The notes under the pieces were generated by a model, which was not told the DNA's origin, searched no databases, and saw only the letters and a list, made by a program, of their open reading frames with translations. A stretch of DNA of 8,365 nucleotides. It comes from Rhodanobacteraceae bacterium. GTDB lineage: Bacteria > Pseudomonadota > Gammaproteobacteria > Xanthomonadales > SZUA-5. The stretch lies in the NCBI GenBank assembly GCA_003233535.1, contig QIMA01000077.1, positions 1 through 8,365 of the forward strand, given 5' to 3'. Numbering within the stretch: position 1 is the first letter of the stretch; every line of letters starts with the position of its first letter. Below are positions 1 through 5,475 of this stretch, one piece after another. The position numbers were made by a program, and so were the translations under genes.

Positions 1-77
1 GCCAGCGCTTTGCACGTTTGGCTACCGATGTGGCCGGCACCGCCGGTGACTAGGACTGTTGGTTTGGGGTTAGTCAT
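1..77 (-). CDS. galE: UDP-glucose 4-epimerase, N-terminal end (partial)
   Basis: Only the first 25 codons are in the window; the gene runs off the left edge. The peptide begins MTNPKPTVLVTGGAGHIGSQ and continues TCKALA, which is the first beta strand and the NAD-binding GxxGxxG loop (TGGAGHIG, about residues 11-18) of an extended short-chain dehydrogenase. The TCKAL stretch after the loop is typical of GalE, which interconverts UDP-glucose and UDP-galactose (or the N-acetyl forms) in the cytoplasm. Most GalE proteins read GAGYIGSHTCKAL, so His and Gln here replace the usual Tyr and His. The start is the ATG at 77-75. No strong Shine-Dalgarno sequence precedes it. It fits the nucleotide-sugar theme of the neighbouring locus. 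Another NDP-sugar epimerase cannot be excluded from 25 residues. Confidence 0.82.
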   Translation of the reverse strand, partial: MTNPKPTVLVTGGAGHIGSQTCKAL

Positions 78-119
78 TCGGGTTAGATGGTTGTTTGGGT
101 AGCTTGATCTCGGTAACGT

Positions 120-193
120 CAGGAGCAATCGCGAGCAAGCTCGCTCCTACGCGGGGTGCGAACGATTCGCCGACCGCCGACATAGGGCTTGGA
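120..193. repeat. REP-like palindromic repeat, copy 1
   Basis: This stretch contains two adjacent small palindromes: GCGAGC-AA-GCTCGC at 131-144 and GCGAA-CGA-TTCGC at 158-170. The first is the kind of core seen in REP elements of pseudomonads and xanthomonads. A diverged copy in the same orientation lies at 588-667. The best-matching part is 120-179, and similarity fades towards 193. Read on the minus strand, it supplies the last codons and the stop of the truncated toxin gene at 147-320 and sits 43 bases upstream of the galE start. Confidence 0.7.
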
Positions 194-320
194 GAGCGCG
201 CAGCGCTGAGTCCGGGCTCGCTTCTAGCCCTACATCTGCCGCGTGCTCGGCCTCGAACCCCTGTGCACCAAGCCAACGTGCAAGTGCCGGTGGCAGTTGT
301 GCGTCAACAAGAAACCGCAC
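147..320 (-). pseudogene. Truncated DUF5615 PIN-like toxin gene
   Basis: The GTG at 320-318 overlaps the TAG stop of the DUF433 gene by one base, the usual arrangement of a translationally coupled antitoxin-toxin pair. The first 32 residues (VRFLVDAQLPPALARWLGAQ, then GFEAEHAADVGL) match the start of DUF5615 PIN-like proteins, including the first acidic residue, Asp6, of the predicted nuclease site. Family members are usually about 100-120 residues. This frame stops after 57, and from about residue 43 it reads through a REP-like repeat (RSANRSHPA). The later acidic residues and the C-terminal half are absent, and only about 70 bases remain before galE, so the rest cannot be downstream in another frame. 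As seen it is unlikely to be an active RNase. Confidence 0.7.
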
Positions 321-550
321 TAGGCAGCGGCGCTAATGATAGTGTGGTCTGCCTGCGCAGCGGCATATTCAAGCGCTGCGACGATGTCTCCCCGTTCTAG
401 GTAAGGGTAGTCTTCGAGAATTTCTTCCGCAGCTGCCCCGGATGCCAAAAGGGACAACACATCGCTTACCCGCATGCGAGTGCCCCGAATACAAGGCCGA
501 CCGCCACAGACATTCGGGTCGAGGGTGATCCGGTCAAACTTGTAGCTCAT
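320..550 (-). CDS. DUF433 family antitoxin-like protein
   Basis: A 76-residue protein with the hallmark DUF433 (PF04255) pattern: FDRITLDPNVCGGRPCIRGT at residues 5-24, then RMRVSDVLSLLASG and EEILEDYPYLERGDIVAALEYA. The C-terminal part is a predicted winged helix-turn-helix. Family members are encoded next to DUF5615 PIN-like RNases and are thought to neutralise them and repress the operon. The start chosen is the ATG at 550, because AAAGGAG lies 8 bases upstream. An in-frame GTG at 559 would add three residues but overlaps that Shine-Dalgarno sequence. The partner toxin gene follows with a one-base overlap but is cut short, so this may be an orphan antitoxin kept as a regulator or decaying. 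REP-like copies lie on both sides. Confidence 0.9.
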   Translation of the reverse strand: MSYKFDRITLDPNVCGGRPCIRGTRMRVSDVLSLLASGAAAEEILEDYPYLERGDIVAALEYAAAQADHTIISAAA

Positions 551-587
551 GATCCTCACTCCTTTGTTTCAGCAACTCTGGGTGCGC

Positions 588-667
588 CAAGAGCTATCGC
601 GAGCAGTTCGCTTCTACAGTATGCGAACGATTCTCGGGTCCGCCGCCCATCATCGTAGGGTGTGGTG
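588..667. repeat. REP-like palindromic repeat, copy 2
   Basis: This is a diverged direct copy of the element at 120-193. Shared blocks include CAxGAGCxATCGCGAGCA, CGCT-CTAC, TGCGAACGATTC and CCGCCG, followed by weaker CAT..AGGG..TGG similarity. The first palindrome is degraded to GCGA-GCAGT-TCGC. The second has lost its outer pair. It occupies most of the 168-base gap between the DUF433 start (550) and the ATPase stop (719). No gene is visible in the rest of that gap. Confidence 0.62.
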
Positions 668-718
668 AGGCACGAATCGCATCGATCGCGGGGGCTTTGG
701 GCTTTCATCCAGATTAGC

Positions 719-1903
719 TTAGGACGCCATTGCCGTTGGGCTTTTGGCTCTCAGTTCCTGCATCAAAGCAGTCATAGGGATCGCATCCAGTGACTCACTT
801 AGGCGATATCGCTCGTTGCCTGGATAAGCGACGAACTGGCGCGCAGGATTAAGATCGGCGCATGCCTGATGAAAGCCGCGCCTGGGTTTGGGCGTTAGGC
901 TGCGCTTGATTTCGATCGCCCATTGGTTGCCGTTGGGCCAGGTGAGTAGCAGGTCAATCTCCGCTCCCGCCGCTGTTCGATAGAAGTTCGCCAGCGTCGA
1001 TGGCTGGGTACATTGAACGAGATTTTCGATCACGAATCCTTCCCAGCTTGCACCTACAACCGGGTGGCCAAGCAATGCTTCGCGGTTCTCAATACTAAGC
1101 AAGGCGTGCACCAGTCCGCTGTCGCGAATGTAGGTTTTTGGCGATTTCACTAGGCGCTTGCCTGCGTTGGCGTGCCAAGGCTGCAATCGGCGGACTAGGA
1201 GCAGGTCCACAAGAAGGTCCAGGTAGACAGCGACCGTCCGAGAGTCGACGCCGAGGCTCCGCGCCAATTGCGCCGAATTCAGCAAGCCACCCTGATGATG
1301 GGCGAGCATGGTCCAGAATCGGCGCAGCGTGCTGGCGGGAACACGGGGCGCGAACTGCGGAATATCCCGCTCCAGATACGTGCGAATAAAGTCTTCGCGC
1401 CAGCTCAAGCTGTGCTCGGTGCTGCTGGCTAAAAAACTCTCTGGGAACCCGCCACTGACCCAAAGTTTGTTTTGATCGTCGGACGCGACCTCCAAACAGT
1501 TGAGTACACCCAACTCTAAGTAGGCGATTCGACCAGCAAGGCTTTCGCCCGACTGTTTCAGCAGATCGAGATTCGCTGATCCAAGCAGCAGGTAACGCCC
1601 TAATCCATTTCCCTGACGGCGAGCGCGGTCTATCAGGCCCCGCAGCACCGGAAACAGGCCGGGGGCCCGATGAACTTCGTCCAGTATGACGAGCTTGTTG
1701 AGCTGGTCGCCCAAGTAGAGTTCCGGCTGCTCCAGCTTGGCTCGGTCTCGTTCTGATTCCAAGTCCAAATACGTCGATTGATGTCGATCCGCGGCCGCTA
1801 GGGCCAGCGTCGTCTTGCCAACTTGACGGGGCCCCAAGAGGCCTACGGCTGGGGACCGGCCTAGTGCCGCTTGGAGCTGTTGCTCGAGATGCCGACTGAT
1901 CAT
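719..1903 (-). CDS. AAA ATPase with DUF4143 domain
   Basis: A 394-residue protein of the AAA_14/DUF4143 type, at the usual length for the family. The N-terminal ATPase shows Walker A GPRQVGKT (residues 24-31), Walker B LVILDEVH (71-78, with Asp75 and Glu76), a sensor strand LLLGSAN (105-111) and SLAGRI (121-126). The DUF4143 half includes YLERDIP (176-182), a winged-helix-like region (about 190-235) and a PD-(D/E)xK-like end: AEIDLLL (314-320) then AIEIKRS (329-335), whose Glu315/Asp317/Glu331/Lys333 pattern resembles a nuclease fold. The cellular role of the family is unclear; the proteins are patchily distributed and often lie in accessory DNA. The start is the only nearby ATG (1903), with AAGG directly adjoining it rather than at normal spacing. 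It follows the nucleotidyltransferase gene after 129 bases, so it may have its own promoter or be read through. Confidence 0.93.
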   Translation of the reverse strand: MISRHLEQQLQAALGRSPAVGLLGPRQVGKTTLALAAADRHQSTYLDLESERDRAKLEQPELYLGDQLNKLVILDEVHRAPGLFPVLRGLIDRARRQGNGLGRYLLLGSANLDLLKQSGESLAGRIAYLELGVLNCLEVASDDQNKLWVSGGFPESFLASSTEHSLSWREDFIRTYLERDIPQFAPRVPASTLRRFWTMLAHHQGGLLNSAQLARSLGVDSRTVAVYLDLLVDLLLVRRLQPWHANAGKRLVKSPKTYIRDSGLVHALLSIENREALLGHPVVGASWEGFVIENLVQCTQPSTLANFYRTAAGAEIDLLLTWPNGNQWAIEIKRSLTPKPRRGFHQACADLNPARQFVAYPGNERYRLSESLDAIPMTALMQELRAKSPTAMAS

Positions 1904-1991
1904 CCTTGTAAATCAGGACCCTGAATGTATGTTTTGCAAGGTTAGCACGGCCTTTTGGGCACCGACTCTGGTCCTTGGCACATTCGCAGGC

Positions 1992-2016
1992 GGTCTCACC
2001 CCGGAGAGCGGTGACC
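1992..2016 (-). other. Stem-loop after the nucleotidyltransferase gene
   Basis: An imperfect inverted repeat, GG(tc)TCACC and GGTGACC around a 9-base loop, lies about 17-41 bases beyond the nucleotidyltransferase stop in the 129-base gap before the ATPase gene. No T-run follows it in the transcribed direction, so it is not a standard intrinsic terminator. It could be an mRNA 3'-end structure or chance. Confidence 0.2.
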
Positions 2017-2032
2017 ATGTGATGAGCGGCGG

Positions 2033-3247
2033 CTATCGCCCACTCCGGCGCTTGATTCCGTCCAGCCAACGCTGCAGTTGCAGTCTTTGCAGGGAACGGG
2101 GGTCGTTTGGATAGCGTGCGTGCAGCGCTTCGGGACTGGCCACTAGCAGATCGCGTAGATAGCCTGCTCGGTTGCGGGTGGCCACGAACTCGCCGAAGGA
2201 GCGGCGCAACCAGCCTCCGTTCAGTGCCCATGCGCGCCACGTTGCTTTGTTCAAAGGAGCTATTTGCTCGATCAGGTCGGCAAGGGTTTTTGACTTCAGG
2301 CGTGACTGAGCTGAACGCAACGCCGGCAGGCATACACTTGCCAGGCGCTTGGTCGACAGTTGCTGGTGTAGATCAGCCAGGTCAGTTGCGTCTAGGGATT
2401 CGGCCAGCAGCTTCATATCGTAAAGCCAAATGAGACGGTCCCCGCCAGTGCGACTATCGCTGCCGTAGTGGTAGGGCACATGCCGGTTGATCGCCCAGTG
2501 CAGGCAGGCGTGAATTAGTGCGTCCACTTTGCTTAAGCCACGGGCCACCGGCGACAGGGCTGGCAATCGCTGAGATCGCGCATCTAGCTCTTCAAAGCAC
2601 CAGACGTTTTCCAACAGCGGGCTATTGCTTGCGGACCAGTGCAGGTCGATGACGTGCCGAGCGCCACTGGGGTCGATGCGTTCGTAGCCTGCCTGCAGAT
2701 CGGTGGGGCTAGTTGGTCCGGTGCTCTTGAAACCGGCCTGCGCTAGGACTGCAGCAGTTCGCTGGCGATCTTTGTCCTCAATCAGCAGATCGGTGTCGCC
2801 ACGGCTGCGTAACGAAGGCGCTGGATACGCGCTGTAGGCTAGTGCGGTGCCTTTGAGTAGCAGCAACGGAATCTTGGCGTCTACGCAGCGACCCAAAAGA
2901 TCGGCGACGGCAGCGCAGTGGGACAACTCCCACTGCGCCTGCAGTCGCGCTCGACGAGCTAGTTGAGCGAATCCGGGGTGATCTTCGGCCTGCTGTTTGC
3001 GGAGTTGTTGCCAGATGAGGCCGTCGACGCCATGGAAGGCGGCCGATGAATCTATTGAGCGTGCCTCATCTGAAGTAAGCGTTGATGCCGGGCGTTGCCC
3101 AGTCAAGAGGTCGATTAGCGGTTGTGGCGTATTCAGCGCAGTCGGTGCTTCGATCGATGTTGTGAGCGGGTCCATGGTCGAGGTGGCAGCGCTCATTGGA
3201 GTCGGAGTGACCGTCCTGGGGTTACAGGCGCGAATCGGCGTCTCCAT
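2033..3247 (-). CDS. Nucleotidyltransferase family protein (NTP_transf_5-like)
   Basis: A 404-residue protein resembling the uncharacterised nucleotidyltransferase family PF14907, common in polysaccharide loci. Diagnostic parts are LLLLKGTALAYSAYP (128-142), RSRGDTDLLIED (147-158, with Asp151 and Asp153 as the expected metal-binding pair), ARHVIDLHW (196-204, with Asp201 as a likely third acidic residue) and DALIHACLHWAINRH (242-256). The substrate is unknown; transfer of a nucleotide to a small molecule or protein is inferred only from the fold. The ATG at 3247 overlaps the upstream dehydrogenase by 26 bases. The first 30 or so residues are low-complexity (Thr/Pro/Ser), and ATGs at 3196 and 3175 are plausible alternatives. 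None has a clear Shine-Dalgarno sequence, so translation is probably coupled to the upstream gene. Confidence 0.85.
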   Translation of the reverse strand: METPIRACNPRTVTPTPMSAATSTMDPLTTSIEAPTALNTPQPLIDLLTGQRPASTLTSDEARSIDSSAAFHGVDGLIWQQLRKQQAEDHPGFAQLARRARLQAQWELSHCAAVADLLGRCVDAKIPLLLLKGTALAYSAYPAPSLRSRGDTDLLIEDKDRQRTAAVLAQAGFKSTGPTSPTDLQAGYERIDPSGARHVIDLHWSASNSPLLENVWCFEELDARSQRLPALSPVARGLSKVDALIHACLHWAINRHVPYHYGSDSRTGGDRLIWLYDMKLLAESLDATDLADLHQQLSTKRLASVCLPALRSAQSRLKSKTLADLIEQIAPLNKATWRAWALNGGWLRRSFGEFVATRNRAGYLRDLLVASPEALHARYPNDPRSLQRLQLQRWLDGIKRRSGR

Positions 3248-4514
3248 ACTTCAGCGCATAGCGGACGTCATAAATGACGCCTCCCGGCTTCAGCCAGCGA
3301 CGTAAGCCCTGCTCGCCCAACTCTCGAAACTGACTGTGGGCAACAGTAATCAGTATCGCATCGTAGGTTTCAGTCTCGGGTGTATCAACCAGTTCGATGC
3401 CGTATTCCTGTTTTGCTTCGGCCGGGTCCACCCAGGGATCGTGAATATCGACCGCAGCGTGGAAGCGAGAGAGTTCGGTCATGATTTCTGTCACTCGCGT
3501 ATTGCGTAGGTCCGGACAGTTCTCTTTGAACGACAGCCCCAGCAGCAAGATTTTGGAGTTCACCACGCCGATCCCGCGCATGGCCATCAGCTTGATGAGC
3601 TCGCCGCTGACGTGCGCGCTCATACCGTCGTTGATCCGCCGCGCGGCGCGAATCAGCTCCGGATAATGCCCCGCTTGCTCGGCGCGATGAATCAAGTAGT
3701 AAGGATCAACGCCGATGCAGTGACCACCCACCAAGCCGGGCCTAACCGGCATGAAGTTCCACTTCGTGCCTGCGGCCTCAAGGACGGCCTCGGTATCGAT
3801 ATCTAAACGTTTGAAGATCAAGGCCAGTTCATTGGCTAGGGCGATGTTGACGTCACGCTGAGTGTTCTCGACCGCTTTCGCTGCCTCGGCCACGGCAATG
3901 CTCGGTGCCTTGTGAGTACCAGCTCGAATGATCTTGGCGTACATAGCGTCGACGAAGTCGGCAACCTCTGGGGTCGAGCCCGAGGTGATTTTTACGATAT
4001 CCGCCACACGCCTTTCACGATCTCCCGGGTTGATCCGCTCTGGGCTGTAGCCGCAATAAAAGTCTTGGTTGAAGGTCAGCCCAGACGCGGCTTCGAGCAC
4101 CGGGACGCAGTCTTCTTCGGTACAGCCTGGGTAGACCGTCGATTCGTAGATAACTGTGTCGCCCGGCTTGAGATGTGTGCCAATCGTCTTCGACGCAGCC
4201 AGTAGCGGGCTGAGGTCGGGCAATCGCTGCGCGGTGATCGGGGTCGGCACGGCGACGATGTAGACGTTCGCGGCTGCGAGATCGTGCGCTTCTGCGCTGA
4301 AACTCAGTCGGGTTGCTGCGCGGAGCTCGTCGCCATCTAGCTCACGGGTTCGATCGCTGCCGTTTGAAAGCTCAGCGACACGATCTGGATCTATGTCGAA
4401 GCCCAGCACGTCGAAGTGCTCAGCTAAGGCCGCGCTTAACGGCAAACCGACGTAACCCATGCCGATAACGGCAATCGTGATGGAATTAAGCGGCGGGAGG
4501 GGGGCGATGGGCAT
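3222..4514 (-). CDS. tviB: UDP-N-acetylhexosamine 6-dehydrogenase (TviB/WbpO type)
   Basis: A 430-residue NAD-dependent enzyme of the UDP-glucose/GDP-mannose dehydrogenase superfamily, normal in length. It oxidises C6 of a UDP-sugar twice to give a UDP-uronic acid in the cytoplasm. Seen are the NAD loop VIGMGYVGLP (16-25), VAVPTPI (88-94), STVYPGCTEED (125-135), YSPERINPGD (156-165), AAKAVENTQRDVNIALANE (211-229, catalytic Lys), the catalytic-cysteine motif GGHCIGVDPYYL (263-274, Cys266) and the C-terminal LGLSFKENCPDLRNT (325-339). YSPERINPGD and GGHCIGVDPYYL are typical of the TviB/VipA/WbpO group, acting on UDP-GlcNAc or UDP-GalNAc, rather than of UDP-glucose dehydrogenase. The exact substrate cannot be told by eye. 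The start is the ATG at 4514, without an obvious Shine-Dalgarno sequence; an upstream structured region spans 4515-4817. A downstream epimerase (TviC) is not in the window. Confidence 0.93.
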   Translation of the reverse strand: MPIAPLPPLNSITIAVIGMGYVGLPLSAALAEHFDVLGFDIDPDRVAELSNGSDRTRELDGDELRAATRLSFSAEAHDLAAANVYIVAVPTPITAQRLPDLSPLLAASKTIGTHLKPGDTVIYESTVYPGCTEEDCVPVLEAASGLTFNQDFYCGYSPERINPGDRERRVADIVKITSGSTPEVADFVDAMYAKIIRAGTHKAPSIAVAEAAKAVENTQRDVNIALANELALIFKRLDIDTEAVLEAAGTKWNFMPVRPGLVGGHCIGVDPYYLIHRAEQAGHYPELIRAARRINDGMSAHVSGELIKLMAMRGIGVVNSKILLLGLSFKENCPDLRNTRVTEIMTELSRFHAAVDIHDPWVDPAEAKQEYGIELVDTPETETYDAILITVAHSQFRELGEQGLRRWLKPGGVIYDVRYALKYGDADSRL

Positions 4515-4543
4515 AGGCTATTCGGATGAAATTTTGGTGGTGG

Positions 4544-4589
4544 GTTTTGCGTTCGATGACGAAGAAGTTTTACGTTCAATAGCTAAGAG
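4544..4589. repeat. Two diverged 23-base direct repeats
   Basis: Bases 4544-4566 and 4567-4589 are adjacent and similar at about 17 of 23 positions. Both begin GTTTT(G/A)CGTTC(G/A)AT and end AAGA(A/G). They run directly into the heptamer array at 4590 and share its GTTTTAC core, which suggests the array and these units arose by local duplication. Confidence 0.55.
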
Positions 4590-4617
4590 GTTTTAGGTTT
4601 TACGTTTTAAGTTTTAA
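4590..4617. repeat. Heptamer array GTTTTAN x4 (left arm of palindrome)
   Basis: Four head-to-tail 7-base units: GTTTTAG, GTTTTAC, GTTTTAA, GTTTTAA. The first 20 bases (4590-4609) are exactly complementary to 4705-4724, and weaker pairing continues inward to about 4623. It lies in the non-coding gap between the dehydrogenase and RfaH-like genes. Confidence 0.9.
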
Positions 4618-4696
4618 GTTAGGAGCGAAGGGCAAGGGCGAAGCGGGTGCGACTGGTGGCCACAGATGTTTCGGTGCCCCGGGCTCTGGCCCTTAC

Positions 4697-4724
4697 CTAA
4701 AACATAAAACGTAAAACCTAAAAC
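4697..4724. repeat. Heptamer array TAAAACN x4 (right arm of palindrome)
   Basis: Four head-to-tail units: CTAAAAC, ATAAAAC, GTAAAAC, CTAAAAC, the inverted partner of 4590-4617 across a 79-base GC-rich spacer. The spacer contains a further small hairpin, GGGC-CAGA-GCCC (minus sense), just inside this arm. Either strand's transcript could form a stem of 20 perfect pairs, extendable with mismatches. No T-run sits where an intrinsic terminator would need one. Confidence 0.9.
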
Positions 4725-4739
4725 ATCTCTACCGTCAGA

Positions 4740-4751
4740 CACGCTGCCGCC
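4740..4751 (-). promoter_or_regulatory. ops-like sequence, possible RfaH recruitment site
   Basis: On the minus strand this reads GGCGGCAGCGTG, one base different from the E. coli ops core GGCGGTAGCGTG. The difference is T to C at a position that, as I recall, contacts RfaH. It lies 67 bases after the stop of the RfaH-like gene and about 225 bases before the dehydrogenase start, where an ops site would act on the downstream genes. The next base is T rather than C. A weaker partial match (ACGGTAG) follows at about 4729-4735. The match was found by eye, and its binding by this divergent RfaH is inference. Confidence 0.35.
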
Positions 4752-4774
4752 CTGCGGTGTAGCTCCGCAAGGCG
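4748..4774 (-). other. Stable hairpin downstream of the RfaH-like gene
   Basis: In the minus-strand transcript, CGCCUUGCGG and CCGCAGGGCG pair over 10 bp with one G-U wobble around a 7-base loop. On the plus strand the same spot is a C/A mismatch, so the fold favours minus-strand RNA. It starts 43 bases after the RfaH-like stop. No U-run follows directly. Its 3' arm overlaps the first four bases of the ops-like sequence, a geometry resembling a hairpin-assisted transcription pause. Confidence 0.5.
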
Positions 4775-4817
4775 TAAGTTCCTGATTTTGAGCCACCAAA
4801 CAAACCGACGTTTGAGG

Positions 4818-5330
4818 CTAGATTTTCCCACCAAGTGCAGTCCGCGGGATTACAACTTCTCGCTCGCTACCCATCAGCGATAACAGCACGCGTACTCGGC
4901 CCAGCCCAGCTGGCGCCTTGAAGATGCCTTCGATGCCTTCCAGCGGGCCCTGTGAGATGCGCACGGGCGACCCTGGTGCTAGGTCAGGTTCGCGCAGCCG
5001 CACGAAGCCCGTTTCCAGATCAATGCGCGACTTAATCTGCTCTATCACCGCCCCTGGCACTGCCGCAGGCACACCGCCAAAGCGAACCAGCCCGGTCACG
5101 CCTCGAGTTGACCGGACCGGCTCCAGCGACTGAGCTGCCGCATCGACGCAGATAAATATGTAGCGAGGAAACAGCGACTCGGTGCGGATCACCATGCCAC
5201 TCGCGGTACGCACGCTGCGCTTGACTTGTGGATATAGGCATTCGTAGTCCTGACGAGAAAGGCACAAGTGGGCTTGAGCCTCAAGCCGAGGCTTTGTTAG
5301 GACGGCAAACCAGGAGGACAAGGAAACCAC
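4818..5330 (-). CDS. rfaH: RfaH-like transcription antiterminator (NusG paralog)
   Basis: A protein of about 170 residues (E. coli RfaH is 162) that would bind transcribing RNA polymerase and suppress pausing and termination across long surface-polysaccharide operons. The NGN domain begins SSWFAVLTKPRLEAQAHLCL (5-24), followed by LFPRYIF (53-59), STRGVTGLVRFG (74-85) and AAVPGAVIEQI (89-99). The TRGVxxxVRFG and AxVPxxVIxQ patterns are RfaH-like rather than housekeeping NusG. A KOW-type C-terminal domain follows (PGSPVRISQGPLEGIEGIF, about 119-137). No ATG precedes the Trp in frame. I chose GTG 5330. TTG 5321 would give MSSWFAVL, closest to the family's usual start, and GTG 5378 would add 16 residues. 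None has a clear Shine-Dalgarno sequence. It follows the O-antigen ligase gene and precedes the ops-like site and the dehydrogenase. Confidence 0.9.
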   Translation of the reverse strand: MVSLSSWFAVLTKPRLEAQAHLCLSRQDYECLYPQVKRSVRTASGMVIRTESLFPRYIFICVDAAAQSLEPVRSTRGVTGLVRFGGVPAAVPGAVIEQIKSRIDLETGFVRLREPDLAPGSPVRISQGPLEGIEGIFKAPAGLGRVRVLLSLMGSEREVVIPRTALGGKI

Positions 5331-5340
5331 GCATTCAGCA

Positions 5341-5475
5341 TCACACGATAAGCGAACGATAGCTTGCGCTGCGAGCACTGGGCAAGCTTGTACCGATCCA
5401 GGAAGTCATGTAGCGCAAGCGCCAGACGGTGCTCAGAACTAACTCGATCGGGCGCCGGAGCTTGACCGATCTCAT
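5341..5475 (-). CDS. Possible 44-aa coupled small ORF
   Basis: An ATG at 5475 overlaps the O-antigen ligase stop (ATGA) and opens a 44-codon frame starting MRSVKLRRPIELVLSTVWRL and ending SLIV. It stops 10 bases before the preferred rfaH start. The product is Arg/Ser-rich and matches nothing I recognise. A competing frame without a start of its own in this gap also stays open (to 5297). The frame could couple translation from the ligase to rfaH, or be meaningless. Confidence 0.2.
   Translation of the reverse strand: MRSVKLRRPIELVLSTVWRLRYMTSWIGTSLPSARSASYRSLIV

Noticed and set aside
70..276. A 68-codon minus-strand frame overlapping the toxin fragment
   Set aside because: It is in a different frame from the recognisable DUF5615 start and reads through the REP-like element and galE leader with an Arg-rich, featureless product.
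95..400. A 101-codon plus-strand frame opposite the DUF433/DUF5615 pair
   Set aside because: It is antisense to two recognisable protein families and contains translated REP-like sequence. No family features.
1095..2333. A 412-codon open frame on the minus strand spanning parts of the ATPase and nucleotidyltransferase genes and the gap between them
   Set aside because: Its product is Arg/Pro/Ser/Ala-rich without any domain, while both overlapped genes carry clear conserved motifs in a different frame. It is a shadow frame.
4590..4724. CRISPR array or intrinsic terminator in the heptamer region
   Set aside because: Units are only 7 bases with no spacers between them, and no T-run follows the GC-rich or AT-rich stems in either direction.
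4614..4799. A 61-codon minus-strand frame across the palindrome
   Set aside because: Much of it is translation of the heptamer array (VLGFTFYVLG) and of the hairpin region. It lacks a Shine-Dalgarno sequence and protein-like organisation.
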